Shown piece by piece: positions 1 through 9,137 of a stretch of DNA of 64,000 bases. The position numbers and the translations under genes were made by a program. The notes beneath the pieces are model-generated. The model saw only the letters and a list, made by a program, of their open reading frames with translations. It was not told where the DNA came from and did not search any database. The stretch comes from Corynebacterium sp. BD556 (GTDB lineage Bacteria; Actinomycetota; Actinomycetes; Mycobacteriales; Mycobacteriaceae): the NCBI RefSeq assembly GCF_038452275.1, contig NZ_CP141643.1:1302001-1366000 (forward strand), written 5' to 3'. Numbering within the stretch: position 1 is the stretch's first letter; each line of letters starts with the position of its first letter.

Positions 1-149
1 ACAGCCGCAAGTTCAATCGCCGACAGTCCGCTTGTCGACGCCCCTTCCTCCTCGTGCATCACATGCAGCGGCGCCACCGTAATACCGAGTTCGGCGGCGA
101 TCGCCTCCGGGATACCAGAAGCGGAATCGACAACAATACGCACCGCCAT
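1..149 (-). CDS. DegV family protein (N-terminal fragment)
   Basis: Only the first 49 codons are present; the gene runs off the left edge. The translation opens with MAVRIVVDSASGIPEA, the start of DegV-family fatty-acid-binding proteins, where the VDSxSxIP segment helps bind the lipid carboxylate; the family serves as the fatty-acid-binding subunit of fatty acid kinase in other bacteria. Its ATG overlaps the TGA of the upstream phosphatase gene by one base (ATGA), so the two are translationally coupled at the end of the nadD-rsfS-gpgP run. The identification is good at family level; the ligand is not known from the sequence. Confidence 0.8.
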   Translation of the reverse strand, partial: MAVRIVVDSASGIPEAIAAELGITVAPLHVMHEEEGASTSGLSAIELAA

Positions 150-787
150 CAGTTGCTAAACCCCTGGTTCCACGCCTCTAAGTACCAGGCGTAGCCCTGC
201 GCACCCTCACCATAAGCCGGCATCGCCGCCAAGCGGGACGTGTTCGTGTTGCCCAACCCTTTCAGCAGCGGGTACTGGTGCAGCTCGAAACCTAAAAGGT
301 TCGAGGTCAACGCTGAGATGGTCCCTCCGTGGGCGACCAGCAGCACCGCTGAACCCTCCCATTGTGGGTAACCCTGCAAAAGTTCGTCGACGACAGGACG
401 CGCCCGCTTCGCCACATCCAGGCGGCTCTCTCCCCCCGGCGGCGCCCAATCAGCGTGATGGCGCCAATGCGCGCGGATGCCTTCCTTCCAAGAGTCCACC
501 TCCTGGTGGGTTTTTCCCTGCCAATCCCCCAGGTGCGTTTCGCGCAAGCGCGCATCCTCAGTGACCTCCAACCCCAATGAGGCAGCGATGATGTCGGCGG
601 TGTGCCTGGCGCGCGTCAGATCGGAGGAGACGATCTTGCTCACACCAGCCTCACGCATGAGCAACGCCGCAGCCCGCGCCTGCTCAATGCCCACCGCAGA
701 AAGCTGCGTGTCGAGTTGGCCTTGCATGCGGCGGGTCGCGTTGTACTGCGTTTGCCCGTGGCGCAGCATGATTAGTCGTCTACTCAT
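149..787 (-). CDS. gpgP: Histidine phosphatase, GpgP-like
   Basis: A 212-residue member of the phosphoglycerate-mutase-like histidine phosphatases. The RHG signature at residues 9-11 supplies the phosphorylated histidine (H10); R60, E83 and H153 (in VAHGG) complete the pocket. In M. tuberculosis the protein at this position (Rv2419c, next to rsfS and nadD) is glucosyl-3-phosphoglycerate phosphatase, which dephosphorylates the precursor of methylglucose lipopolysaccharide; I transfer that name on motif plus gene order. A GGCAAAGGGC ribosome site precedes the ATG. It could be a general phosphoserine or sugar-phosphate phosphatase of the same fold. Confidence 0.78.
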   Translation of the reverse strand: MSRRLIMLRHGQTQYNATRRMQGQLDTQLSAVGIEQARAAALLMREAGVSKIVSSDLTRARHTADIIAASLGLEVTEDARLRETHLGDWQGKTHQEVDSWKEGIRAHWRHHADWAPPGGESRLDVAKRARPVVDELLQGYPQWEGSAVLLVAHGGTISALTSNLLGFELHQYPLLKGLGNTNTSRLAAMPAYGEGAQGYAWYLEAWNQGFSN

Positions 788-824
788 AGTCGTTTGCCCT
801 TTGCCTTGGTCAAGCGGGTGACGC

Positions 825-1322
825 TTAGAACCTTAAGTCGCCGAACTCCTCGTCCTCGTTGCCGGGGCCTTCGCCGGCCAGGGGAAGCTTGTCAATGTCG
901 TCGATGGAGCGCACCTTTGCACCATCGGCATCTTCAGCAAAAGAATCCGGCCGTTCGTAGGGCTCGACGCCTTCGATTTCAATGACGGGGCAGTCCGCGT
1001 ACAGGCGGTCTAGGCCGTAGAACTCGCGCTCGGCGTCGCGCTGGATGTGCACGACAATGGAGCCGTAATCCAGCAACACCCAACGCAACTCACGGTGGCC
1101 CTCGCGGCGTTTCGGTTCGTGGCCGGCCTTCGTCATCGCGTCTTCGACCTCAGCGCTGATCGCGCCGACCTGACGCTCATTGTCCGCTGAGACGACCACG
1201 AAGATGTCCGTGATTGCCAACACGTCAGAGACATCAATGACGCCAATGTTTCGGCCGAGCTTCTCATCTGCCGCCCGTGCCGCCACGATGGCCTGCTCGC
1301 GCGAGGATTCCAGTGCAGTCAA
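825..1322 (-). CDS. rsfS: Ribosome silencing factor RsfS
   Basis: RsfS binds uL14 on the large subunit and blocks subunit joining when nutrients are short. The 165-residue protein has the family core (VIDVSDVLAITDIFVV, then NERQVGAI, then REG.RELRWVLLDYGSIVVHIQ) followed by a roughly 55-residue acidic tail ending in DEEFGDLRF. I chose the TTG at 1322, giving MTALESSREQA, because AAGGGG lies 8 nt upstream and the family normally starts there; an ATG at 1364 adds 14 low-complexity residues with no ribosome site. It sits between nadD and gpgP, the usual actinobacterial order. Confidence 0.88.
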   Translation of the reverse strand: MTALESSREQAIVAARAADEKLGRNIGVIDVSDVLAITDIFVVVSADNERQVGAISAEVEDAMTKAGHEPKRREGHRELRWVLLDYGSIVVHIQRDAEREFYGLDRLYADCPVIEIEGVEPYERPDSFAEDADGAKVRSIDDIDKLPLAGEGPGNEDEEFGDLRF

Positions 1323-1409
1323 ATGCTTTAAGCCCCTTGGTTGTTGATTGTTTTGTGGGTTCATCCAGTTATGTGGATATTCTCACACGTTTGCCGCCGG
1401 GTGTGCCAC

Positions 1410-2045
1410 TCATGCCCTGGCGTACAGCGCGTTTTTCGCGATGTACTGCACCACTCCGTCCGGCACCAGGTACCACACTGGTCGGCCCTCGCTGGCGCGA
1501 GCGCGGCAATCCGTGGAAGAAATTGCCATCGCGGGAATCTCCATCAGGTGGACGCGCTCCCTAATTTTCAAAGGCAGCATGTCCTCGCTGAGTTCGTAGC
1601 CGGGGCGGGTCACACCGACGAACTCCGCCAACTCAAACATTTCCTCCCAGTTGTGCCAGGACATGATCGAGCCCAAAGCGTCCGCCCCGGTAATGAAGTA
1701 AATCCGGGCGTTAGGGTACTGCTGGCGCACATCGTTGAGCGTGTCGATGGTGTAGGTGCGCCCGCCGCGGTCAATGTCGACCCGCGAAACATGAAAACGT
1801 GGGTTCGAGGCGGTCGCGATCACCGTCATCAGGTAGCGGTCCTCGGAGTCCGAAACGGCTTGTCCCTCTTTTTGCCACGGCTGGCCGGTGGGGACGAAGA
1901 CCACCTCGTCGAGCCCGAAACGCTCAGCTACCTCACTGGCAGCCACCAGGTGGCCGTGGTGGATGGGGTCGAAGGTGCCGCCCATCACGCCGATGCGCCT
2001 TCCATCACGAGGCTCGAAAGCGAACACGTCTTTCATGTGGACCAT
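1410..2045 (-). CDS. nadD: Nicotinate-nucleotide adenylyltransferase NadD
   Basis: NadD adenylates nicotinate mononucleotide on the way to NAD. The nucleotidyltransferase signature [11 protein letters not shown] is at residues 22-32 and the ISSTxxR motif ([10 protein letters not shown]) lies near the C-terminus, both diagnostic. The open frame continues to 2330, but that extension overlaps the cutinase gene and has no family similarity. ATGs at 2045 and 2036 both give sensible starts; neither has a strong ribosome site. It begins 16 nt after the cutinase stop, and rsfS and gpgP follow, so all four may be cotranscribed. Confidence 0.92.
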   Translation of the reverse strand: MVHMKDVFAFEPRDGRRIGVMGGTFDPIHHGHLVAASEVAERFGLDEVVFVPTGQPWQKEGQAVSDSEDRYLMTVIATASNPRFHVSRVDIDRGGRTYTIDTLNDVRQQYPNARIYFITGADALGSIMSWHNWEEMFELAEFVGVTRPGYELSEDMLPLKIRERVHLMEIPAMAISSTDCRARASEGRPVWYLVPDGVVQYIAKNALYARA

Positions 2046-2061
2046 CTTATGGCCCGCAGTA

Positions 2062-3000
2062 TTAGCGGTAGCGAACTTGGTCCACGAATCGGCCGAAGGA
2101 ATCGGAGACGTGGTTGTCCCACTGCCACGGGGACAGGAAGTAGCGGCCGTGGTTGCCACCGTTGCCTTGCGAGCCTTGCAGGGTGGCGAGGGACAGGTCG
2201 CAGACTCCGTCGAGGGGAAGGCAGTAGTTAACGCGGTTCGGGGTCGCTGCGGCGGTGCGGGTGTTGAAGGGCAGCAAACCAAGGATGCCGCCAGCGCCGC
2301 CTCCTGGCACACCAACGGTGTGAGGGTCACGCGGCGCGGAATTCGGGTTGCCGAAGTAGACCACGCCCGCGAGCTGGCCGCGCCTAGCCAACTCCCGCTC
2401 GTGCTCCAGCAGGATCATCGCACCTTGGGAGTAGCCCACCAGGATGTATCCCGGGCGGCACCCCGTCGTCTGTTCGTAGTCGTTGATTTGCTGCATCACG
2501 CCGGTGCGGCCGAGGTTGAAGGAGTCCATGAACTCGTTGCCAGCGCGGCGGGCGGTGTTTAAAACGGGCACTGCGTATTGCACCGCCAGCCCCAGCGCCT
2601 GGGCGATGGTGACGGGCACGGCTACGGCGGGGGTGTCGTAGTCCGGGTAGACCGCCGGGTAGTAGCGCGGCTCCATTCCGATGACCTCGACGTCTTTCAT
2701 GAGGGAGTTGCCGCCGTGGGTGGCGCGGTAGCGAGACTCCGCATGCCGCAAGAAGGCGCGGATAGTCTCACCCTCCCAACCGTTGGAGGTCCAGGCGGCC
2801 TGGCCGGAGTAGGTGGTTCGATAGATTGCGTTGTTTTGTCCCGAGCCGCGCGCCGCCATGACGGCTACTGCCGGGCAGCGGTGTTGGGCGGCGGCTTCCG
2901 GGGCAAATCCGGCGACGGGGGAAATCACGGCAGTGACCGCGGCGGTCAGCGCTAGAGCCGCGGTGGCTAAGCGGTTGCGGACGGAGCGGAAGGTGGGCAC
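2062..3000 (-). CDS. Secreted cutinase-family esterase
   Basis: A 312-residue alpha/beta hydrolase of the cutinase family. Residues 1 to about 38 form a Sec signal peptide (basic RSVRNR, hydrophobic [11 protein letters not shown], AxA cleavage region ending AAA). The nucleophile is S191 in GYSQG; the expected acid is D268 in the C-x6-CD motif and H284 in GGNHGR is the probable catalytic histidine. Cysteines flanking the acid suggest a disulfide. I prefer the GTG at 3000 because GAGGAG lies 8 nt upstream; an in-frame ATG at 3048 would prepend 16 polar residues. Mycobacterial relatives hydrolyse cell-envelope lipids and esters, and an envelope or extracellular lipase role is inferred here. Confidence 0.85.
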   Translation of the reverse strand: MPTFRSVRNRLATAALALTAAVTAVISPVAGFAPEAAAQHRCPAVAVMAARGSGQNNAIYRTTYSGQAAWTSNGWEGETIRAFLRHAESRYRATHGGNSLMKDVEVIGMEPRYYPAVYPDYDTPAVAVPVTIAQALGLAVQYAVPVLNTARRAGNEFMDSFNLGRTGVMQQINDYEQTTGCRPGYILVGYSQGAMILLEHERELARRGQLAGVVYFGNPNSAPRDPHTVGVPGGGAGGILGLLPFNTRTAAATPNRVNYCLPLDGVCDLSLATLQGSQGNGGNHGRYFLSPWQWDNHVSDSFGRFVDQVRYR

Positions 3001-3075
3001 GGGGGCACTCCTCGACGAAATTGAGATTGAGACAGACATAGACCGCATTCATCATAGGGCTGTCGGCGCAATCTT

Positions 3076-4374
3076 TCAGGATCGCGTCTGCCCTGAGCCC
3101 TGCAGAATCCACTTTGTGCTGGTCAGCTCCGGCAGCGCCATGGGGCCGCGGGCATGTAGCTTCTGGGTGGAGATGCCAATTTCCGCGCCGAAACCGTACT
3201 GCTGCCCGTCGGTGAATGCGGTTGAGGCGTTGAGCATGACGGCGGCGGAGTCGACGGCGGCGGCGAAGCGCTGCAGCGCCCTCGCATCCTGGGAGGCGAT
3301 CGCCTCGGTGTGGCCCGATGACCACCGCGCGATGTGCCTGATGGCGCCTTCGACACCATCAACCTCAGCCACGGCGATGTCGAGCGAGAGGTACTCCTCG
3401 GCCCAATCTGCCTCAGTTGCAGCCACAACATCGGTGGCGCCGAAGGCACCAAGCTTGTCGACGTCGCCATGCACCCTCACCCCCGCATCCTGCAGGGCAC
3501 GCACGACGCGCAATTTGTCTGCGGGGGCCAGCGCGGCATCAAGAAGTGCTGTCTCCGTCGCGTTGCACACCGAGCAACGCCGCGTTTTGCCGTTAAGAAG
3601 CATCTCTATCGCCGAATCCAACTCGGCTTGCGCATCAATGTAGAAGTGGCAATTGCCGGTGCCAGTTTCGATGGTGGGAACGGTCGCGCCGGTGACAACT
3701 GCCTCAATCAACCGTGCCCCGCCGCGCGGAATGACCACATCAACTAGGCCTCGCGCGGTGATCAAATCTTGCACCGATTCATGTGTTTCGCACGCTAAAA
3801 GCTGCACCACCTCGCGCGGCAGGCCGTGCTTGGCGACAACATCTTGCAGCACCGCCACCAACGCCTCATTGGAGTGGCGGGCGGACTTCGAGCCACGCAA
3901 CAATGCCACATTGCCGGACTTCAACGCCAAACCGAAAGCGTCCACGGTGACGTTCGGACGCGCCTCGTAGACCATGCCCATCACGCCTAACGGCACGCGC
4001 ACCTGACGCATCTGGATGCCGTTGTCCATGGTGCGGCCCTGCAACACCTCGCCCACGGGGTCGTGCAGACCGGCAATTTGGCGCAAGCCACCAGCCATGT
4101 CCTCAATGCGGCCCCGGTCAAGCGCAAGACGGTCAATCAAAGCCGCCTCCATACCCGCAGCGCGGCCCGCAGCAATATCTGCGGCGTTGGCAGCCAAAAT
4201 CGTCTCGCTGCGTTCAACGAGGGCGTCGGCAGCGGAGAAAAGCACCGCGTTTTTTGTTGAGGTGGGTAAAGTCGCCAGGATGGGGGCCACCTTCTTCGCG
4301 GCGGTGGCCTTGGTGACAACATCGTCGCGCTCCGCGCTGCGCTGTGTGGATAGCTGCTCAGTGTCCATGCCCAC
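3076..4374 (-). CDS. proA: Glutamate-5-semialdehyde dehydrogenase (gamma-glutamyl phosphate reductase)
   Basis: ProA reduces glutamyl-5-phosphate to glutamate semialdehyde with NADPH, the second step of proline synthesis. The 432-residue ALDH-like protein has the family segments [17 protein letters not shown] (residues about 127-143), [12 protein letters not shown] (236-247) and the catalytic cysteine near residue 270 in CSVCNATE. The listed start is a GTG; an ATG two codons downstream (4368) is equally possible and no clear ribosome site separates them. It lies downstream of proB with a 2-hydroxyacid dehydrogenase gene between, a common corynebacterial arrangement. Confidence 0.95.
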   Translation of the reverse strand: MGMDTEQLSTQRSAERDDVVTKATAAKKVAPILATLPTSTKNAVLFSAADALVERSETILAANAADIAAGRAAGMEAALIDRLALDRGRIEDMAGGLRQIAGLHDPVGEVLQGRTMDNGIQMRQVRVPLGVMGMVYEARPNVTVDAFGLALKSGNVALLRGSKSARHSNEALVAVLQDVVAKHGLPREVVQLLACETHESVQDLITARGLVDVVIPRGGARLIEAVVTGATVPTIETGTGNCHFYIDAQAELDSAIEMLLNGKTRRCSVCNATETALLDAALAPADKLRVVRALQDAGVRVHGDVDKLGAFGATDVVAATEADWAEEYLSLDIAVAEVDGVEGAIRHIARWSSGHTEAIASQDARALQRFAAAVDSAAVMLNASTAFTDGQQYGFGAEIGISTQKLHARGPMALPELTSTKWILQGSGQTRS

Positions 4375-4390
4375 AGCATAGACGCAGCAC

Positions 4391-5308
4391 TCAGTAGCCT
4401 TGCTCTACATCCACCTGGGTGCGCATCCTCTTTCCTTGCGTGAAGTCCTCCCAGTTTTGCCTGGCCAGGTGGCCCACGCGCAGCTTCATATAGTGCGTGG
4501 TGTTGGCGGTGTGCGGAGTGATCACGCAATTAGTGGCGTCCCACAGGCGGTGATCGGAAGGCAAAGGTTCCGGCTCGGTGACATCCAGGCCGGCGCCGGC
4601 GATGGTGCCGTCGGCAAGCGCAGCGGCAAGCGCGTCATGGTCAACCAACGGGCCGCGCCCCACATTGATCACCACGGCGTTCTTCTTCATCCGGGCCAAG
4701 TTCTCAGCGTTAATCATGTGGTGGGTCTTTTCGGTCAAAGGCGCAATAGCGACGAAGTAGTCGTGCTCCTCCCAGATCCCGTCCATGTCTGCCGAGTCAA
4801 AAGCGACAGTACGCCGAGCACCCTCAACCTGCTTACCGGAACGGTTCACGGCGGTGACATCGACGCCGAAAGGGGAAAGGAACTCGATGAGCTTGCGGCC
4901 AATGCCGCCGGCGCCCAAAATCGCCAACTTCTTATTGTCAAAAAGAAACTCAGTTGTGCGATTGAGCTCCCTTTGGTTCCACTCACGCGAAACCGCACGG
5001 TGCTGGTGCAGCACCGCCAGAAGCAAAGCCAAGGCGGACTCGGCCACGGTGTCGTCGTAAAGCCCGGCTGCATTGGCCCACCGCACATCATGCTTCGCCA
5101 AAATCCCCCGCTTTGCAAGCGCCTCCACGCCCGCGTAACAGATCTGCACCACCTTCACGCTCTGGGGCAATTCCTCCGGGAAATCATCCGCTTCGCCGAG
5201 AAACAGCACCAATTCAGGATCCTCAGCAAAATCCACATGGGTGTGACCGGCGGCCTCAAGATCTGCCGCCACACGGTCCCAGGACTTGGGAAGAAATGCA
5301 AACCTCAT
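4391..5308 (-). CDS. D-isomer-specific 2-hydroxyacid dehydrogenase
   Basis: A 305-residue NAD(P)-dependent dehydrogenase. The Rossmann motif [14 protein letters not shown] lies in the centre, followed by the family segment [17 protein letters not shown] with the substrate-binding arginine, DVTEPEPLP with the catalytic glutamate, and HTANTTHY supplying the acid/base histidine. The sequence resembles the glyoxylate/hydroxypyruvate reductase side of the family; the substrate cannot be read from sequence. An upstream TTG (5326) is possible; I chose the ATG. It sits between proB and proA, transcribed with them, and only 16 nt before proA. Confidence 0.85.
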   Translation of the reverse strand: MRFAFLPKSWDRVAADLEAAGHTHVDFAEDPELVLFLGEADDFPEELPQSVKVVQICYAGVEALAKRGILAKHDVRWANAAGLYDDTVAESALALLLAVLHQHRAVSREWNQRELNRTTEFLFDNKKLAILGAGGIGRKLIEFLSPFGVDVTAVNRSGKQVEGARRTVAFDSADMDGIWEEHDYFVAIAPLTEKTHHMINAENLARMKKNAVVINVGRGPLVDHDALAAALADGTIAGAGLDVTEPEPLPSDHRLWDATNCVITPHTANTTHYMKLRVGHLARQNWEDFTQGKRMRTQVDVEQGY

Positions 5309-5331
5309 GGCCAAAAGTGTAGCCAACCCGC

Positions 5332-6471
5332 TTACAAGCGAGACGCAAAGTTCGACAGGTAATCCGCGTGAACCACCGCGCGGCGCTGCCCCTCCTCCAA
5401 CTCCGACGTATGTTTGCCCAACATCTGGCGCAACTCGGACGCATCGTAAGCGACCTCACCGCGCCCCACCGCCTCACCGTTCGGCCCGAGGATCTCCACG
5501 ATGTCGCCGCGGTGGAAATCCCCCTCGATCTCAGTGATGCCCACTGCGAGCAGGGAAGTCCCCCCGCGGGTCACGGCGCGCACCGCCCCCGCATCAAGGC
5601 GCAGCACCCCTTCCGCATCCGCGGCGTAGAGCGCCCAAAACTTCCAGGCGGACAACTGCGAAGCTGGCCTTGTGTGAAACACGGTCCCCACCTGCGCGTT
5701 TTCGAGCGCCTCAGCGATTTTTTCCGTGGCAGTCAAAAGCACCGGCACGCCGCCGCGCGCCGCCAAGCGAGCCGCCGAAACCTTCGCGGCCATGCCCCCG
5801 GTGCCGAACCGCCCACCGTCGCCCGCCGCGACATTTTCCAAGTCGTTGCCGCTGCGCACCTCACTGAGAAATTGGGCACCAGGTTCGCTGGGCGGCCGGT
5901 CGTAGAGGCCGTCGACATCCGACAGCAGCACCAGCGCATCAGCAGACAGCAAGGTGGACACGATCGCGGAAAGCCGATCGTTGTCACCGAAACGCATCTC
6001 GGAGGTGGCCACCGTGTCATTCTCGTTGACAATCGGTACCGCCCCCAACTGGCGCAGGCGCTCCAGTGTGCGCTGTGCGTTGCGGGCACGGTCGCGCCGC
6101 CCCGCATCCGCCTGCGTGAGCAGCACCTGCCCGACGGTGCGGCCGTAGCGCGCGAAAGACTCCGCCCACGTGTGCGCCAGGTGCATCTGCCCCACCGCCG
6201 CGGCCGCCTGCTTTGTGGCCAAGTCTTGAGGGCGCAGCTTCAGCCCCAACGGAGCCACCCCCGCGGCGATCGCGCCGGAGGAGACAACGACAACGTCGCT
6301 GCCGGCGCGGATGCGTGCCTCCAGCGCATCGACGATCCGGTCAATCTTTACCCGGCTCACCGACGAGTCCTGATTGACCAGAGACGACGACCCGACCTTG
6401 ACCACGATCTTGCGCGCGGAGGCAATATGACGACGCAACTCAGACTCAGACCCAGTCAGCTCAGCATTCAT
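5332..6471 (-). CDS. proB: Glutamate 5-kinase
   Basis: ProB phosphorylates the gamma carboxyl of glutamate, the first and feedback-inhibited step of proline synthesis. The 379-residue protein has the amino-acid kinase fold ([11 protein letters not shown] at about 23-33, [29 protein letters not shown] and GTGGMAAKV) and, from about residue 285, a C-terminal PUA domain, as in full-length bacterial ProB. It lies 23 nt downstream of obg on the same strand. Confidence 0.96.
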   Translation of the reverse strand: MNAELTGSESELRRHIASARKIVVKVGSSSLVNQDSSVSRVKIDRIVDALEARIRAGSDVVVVSSGAIAAGVAPLGLKLRPQDLATKQAAAAVGQMHLAHTWAESFARYGRTVGQVLLTQADAGRRDRARNAQRTLERLRQLGAVPIVNENDTVATSEMRFGDNDRLSAIVSTLLSADALVLLSDVDGLYDRPPSEPGAQFLSEVRSGNDLENVAAGDGGRFGTGGMAAKVSAARLAARGGVPVLLTATEKIAEALENAQVGTVFHTRPASQLSAWKFWALYAADAEGVLRLDAGAVRAVTRGGTSLLAVGITEIEGDFHRGDIVEILGPNGEAVGRGEVAYDASELRQMLGKHTSELEEGQRRAVVHADYLSNFASRL

Positions 6472-6494
6472 GGCGAGAAATTCTATCCCTGCCC

Positions 6495-8018
6495 CTAGCC
6501 CTGCCAGCGCTCGCGGTCGGCGACCTGCCCATCGCCGTAGTCGTATTCGTCGATCAGGCCGCGGCGTGCCTGCGAGGCGCGCTTGCGCTCCGCGGCCGAG
6601 ACGCGGGTGGTGCCTTCAAGGCGAGCATCGCGGCCGCGGCCAGCCAAAGTCGGATCGCCGCCTATCGACGGTTCCCAGTCGAAACTGATCTCACCGATGG
6701 TGACCGTGTCGCCTTCCTTCGCCCCGATCTTTCGCAGTTGATCTTCCACGCCCGCCTTATCCAAGCGGTCCGACAAGTAGCCCACGGCCTCATCGTTTTC
6801 AAAATCCGTCTGGCGGACCCAACGCTCCACCTTCGTACCGGTGACAAGCCAACCACCCGGGTAGTGCGGATCGGGCACAACCACAATAGCGTCATCGTAG
6901 CGCTTTTTATCCACCGCGGCCGGGCGGATGATCTCCCGGTTAGCACCAGGCACCGCATGGGCACGGGGGCGCGCACGGCGGGCATGCTTCACAATCTCCC
7001 ACATCGCCCACTTCAGCTCCCCCAGCCCATCGCGGGTAGCCGTAGAGACCTTGTGCACATCCCAGCCGAATTTCTCCCGGATCTCCTCTTCCAAAAAATC
7101 CGCCAGCTCCCGAGCTTCCGGCACGTCCATTTTGTTCAGCACAACGATGCGGGGACGCTCGCGCAAATCTCCCATCCCGGCGTCCTCAGATTCGCGGGCA
7201 AGTGCTTCCGCGTACTGCCCCAGCTCTTTTTCCATCGCCTCGATATCGGAGACGGGGTCACGCCCCGGCTCCATCGTCGCTACATCCACCACGTGGGCTA
7301 AAACCGCGGTGCGCTCAATGTGGCGCAGAAAGTCCAGGCCCAGGCCCTTTCCCTGGCTCGCGCCGGGGATTAGCCCCGGCACATCAGCGATGGTGAAGGT
7401 GTCGTGGTCCACATTGACCACGCCTAAGTTCGGCTGCAACGTGGTAAACGGATAGTCGGCGATTTTCGGCTTCGCCGCCGAAAGCACCGCAATCAGCGAG
7501 GACTTACCCGCCGAGGGGAAACCCACCAGGCCGACATCGGCCATGGATTTCAGCTCCAGGATGAGGTCATGTGCCTGCCCCGGCTCCCCTTTGAGCGCAA
7601 ACCCCGGCGCCTTGCGCTTCGCGGTGGCAAGCGCGGCGTTGCCGAGTCCGCCGAAACCTCCCTCGGCCGCCATGAAACGGGTGCCGGGCTCGGTAAGATC
7701 CGCCAGGATCTCCCCTGCCTCGGAGCGCACCACGGTCCCCACTGGAACTTTGAGGATCAAATCCTCGCCTCGGGCACCGTGCCGGTTATCGCCGGCACCG
7801 TTGCCGCCGCGCTTCGCTTTCAGGTGCGGGCGAAACTGGAAGTCCAACAGGGTGTGGACTTGTTCGGAAACCTCGAAGATGATGTCGCCGCCGTGCCCGC
7901 CGTTGCCGCCGTCCGGCCCGCCGAGGGGCTTGAACTTTTCGCGGTGGACCGACACGCTGCCGTGCCCGCCGTCTCCTGCCTGCAGGTGCAATACAGCGCG
8001 GTCAACAAACTGGGCCAT
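6495..8018 (-). CDS. obg: GTPase Obg (CgtA)
   Basis: Obg is a ribosome-associated GTPase in 50S assembly and stress control. The 507-residue protein has the glycine-rich Obg fold (residues 1-158, with [13 protein letters not shown]-type repeats), the G domain with the P-loop [13 protein letters not shown] of G3 and NKMD of G4, and a C-terminal OCT domain followed by a basic tail. The ATG at 8018 has GGAGGG 7 nt upstream; an in-frame ATG at 8045 would add nine residues before the conserved MAQFVDR start. It follows rplU-rpmA, the usual order. Confidence 0.96.
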   Translation of the reverse strand: MAQFVDRAVLHLQAGDGGHGSVSVHREKFKPLGGPDGGNGGHGGDIIFEVSEQVHTLLDFQFRPHLKAKRGGNGAGDNRHGARGEDLILKVPVGTVVRSEAGEILADLTEPGTRFMAAEGGFGGLGNAALATAKRKAPGFALKGEPGQAHDLILELKSMADVGLVGFPSAGKSSLIAVLSAAKPKIADYPFTTLQPNLGVVNVDHDTFTIADVPGLIPGASQGKGLGLDFLRHIERTAVLAHVVDVATMEPGRDPVSDIEAMEKELGQYAEALARESEDAGMGDLRERPRIVVLNKMDVPEARELADFLEEEIREKFGWDVHKVSTATRDGLGELKWAMWEIVKHARRARPRAHAVPGANREIIRPAAVDKKRYDDAIVVVPDPHYPGGWLVTGTKVERWVRQTDFENDEAVGYLSDRLDKAGVEDQLRKIGAKEGDTVTIGEISFDWEPSIGGDPTLAGRGRDARLEGTTRVSAAERKRASQARRGLIDEYDYGDGQVADRERWQG

Positions 8019-8313
8019 AACATTTCCCTCCGCCGTGATCGGCACATCTCAAAGCGCTGATTCTACCAGCCGCAGCGTGGCCCTCTTCGCGGGCGCTTTT
8101 CACCCCCGGTTGGCCCGCACCCGTTATGGAGCTAAACATTGCCGACAGCGGCACCGTCTTGCGCAGCTTTTTAAGCTGCAACAACTTTTCGCCCAGCGCG
8201 GGGGAACAGCACTTTGCCGGCGGTCTGCCTCCGGCGAAGGTGCAGCTTGCCAGTACTGCACCGAAAAAAGGTGGCCTGGGTTTTCCAGGCCACCTTTCAT
8301 ACGAGCTGTGAAG
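8019..8313 (-). other. Intergenic region between rpmA and obg
   Basis: This 295-bp stretch contains the rpmA terminator at its right end and otherwise the probable promoter region and leader of obg. No open frame on either strand looks coding. The presence of a strong terminator indicates that obg has its own promoter rather than depending only on read-through from rplU-rpmA; I see no clear -35/-10 pair. Confidence 0.5.
8264..8297 (-). terminator. Rho-independent terminator of rplU-rpmA
   Basis: On the minus strand a 13-bp perfect stem (AAAGGTGGCCTGG pairing with CCAGGCCACCTTT) around a short loop is followed by a run of U residues. It lies 17 nt past the rpmA stop codon. Confidence 0.9.
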
Positions 8314-8619
8314 CTAGGCGGTTGCTTCTTTTACAACGCCTGCTGCCTCTGCGGACACACCTTGATCATCGGCGGGGATGATGTTGACGATGCGGCGGTT
8401 GCGCTTAATGCCGAACTGGACGGAGCCGGCTGCGAGCGCGAACAGGGTATCGTCACCGCCGCGGCCGACGTTTTCGCCCGGGTGGAACTTGGTGCCGCGC
8501 TGGCGGACGAGGATCTCGCCGGCCTTGACCTGCTGGCCACCGAAGCGCTTCACACCGAGGCGCTTGGCTTCAGAGTCACGACCGTTCGAGGAGCTGGATG
8601 CACCCTTCTTGGTTGCCAT
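8314..8619 (-). CDS. rpmA: 50S ribosomal protein L27
   Basis: A 101-residue bL27. The mature-like start [20 protein letters not shown], then [15 protein letters not shown] and [20 protein letters not shown], are family hallmarks; the flexible N-terminus reaches the peptidyl-transferase centre. There is no cleavable N-terminal extension of the Firmicutes type. AAGGAG lies 9 nt before the ATG. It is 24 nt downstream of rplU and closed by a strong terminator. The C-terminus ([12 protein letters not shown]) is a lineage-specific extension. Confidence 0.98.
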   Translation of the reverse strand: MATKKGASSSSNGRDSEAKRLGVKRFGGQQVKAGEILVRQRGTKFHPGENVGRGGDDTLFALAAGSVQFGIKRNRRIVNIIPADDQGVSAEAAGVVKEATA

Positions 8620-8643
8620 GTCTGTTTCTCCTTGAGTGAAGTC

Positions 8644-8949
8644 TTACTTGATTCCGGTGATCTTAATGGTGGTCTGGGGCTGACGGTGGCCCTGACGAAC
8701 CTTGTAGCCGGTCTTGTTTTTGTACTTGAGGATGTCGATCTTTTTGCCCTTGCCGTGCTCGACGATCTCAGCCTCAACACTTACCTTGGCCAGCTTGTCT
8801 GCCTCAGCGGTGACATCTGCACCATCGACGAGAAGGACGGGGGTGAGCTCAACCTTGGAGCCAGCTTCACCCTCGATCTTCTCGACCTTGACCAGGTCGC
8901 CTTCGGCAACCTTGTACTGCTTGCCGCCGGTCTTGACGATCGCGTACAT
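8644..8949 (-). CDS. rplU: 50S ribosomal protein L21
   Basis: A 101-residue bL21 beginning [14 protein letters not shown], with [12 protein letters not shown] in the middle and the closing [17 protein letters not shown] segment that binds 23S rRNA. AAGGGG lies 9 nt before the ATG. It forms the usual operon with rpmA; the 188 bp separating it from the upstream rne gene presumably hold its promoter. Confidence 0.98.
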   Translation of the reverse strand: MYAIVKTGGKQYKVAEGDLVKVEKIEGEAGSKVELTPVLLVDGADVTAEADKLAKVSVEAEIVEHGKGKKIDILKYKNKTGYKVRQGHRQPQTTIKITGIK

Positions 8950-9137
8950 AGAGGGTTACCCCTTATCTCATCTCGTTCGCCCCCGGCATGCTTCGAAGGC
9001 GAGTAGAACAGTGATTTTTAGCGTTTCGGGGGCTTCGACCGCCCGCCGTGCCCGCATGCTTGGGCACGGGGCGCGCACGCCCCAAAACAGCGACTGTCAA
9101 AGACTACTACGCATGCACGCTAAACAGCAAATACGCT

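Noticed and set aside
1410-2330. Long form of NadD beginning at 2330
   Set aside because: The first 95 residues are out-of-frame cutinase sequence; conserved NadD motifs begin after residue 99.
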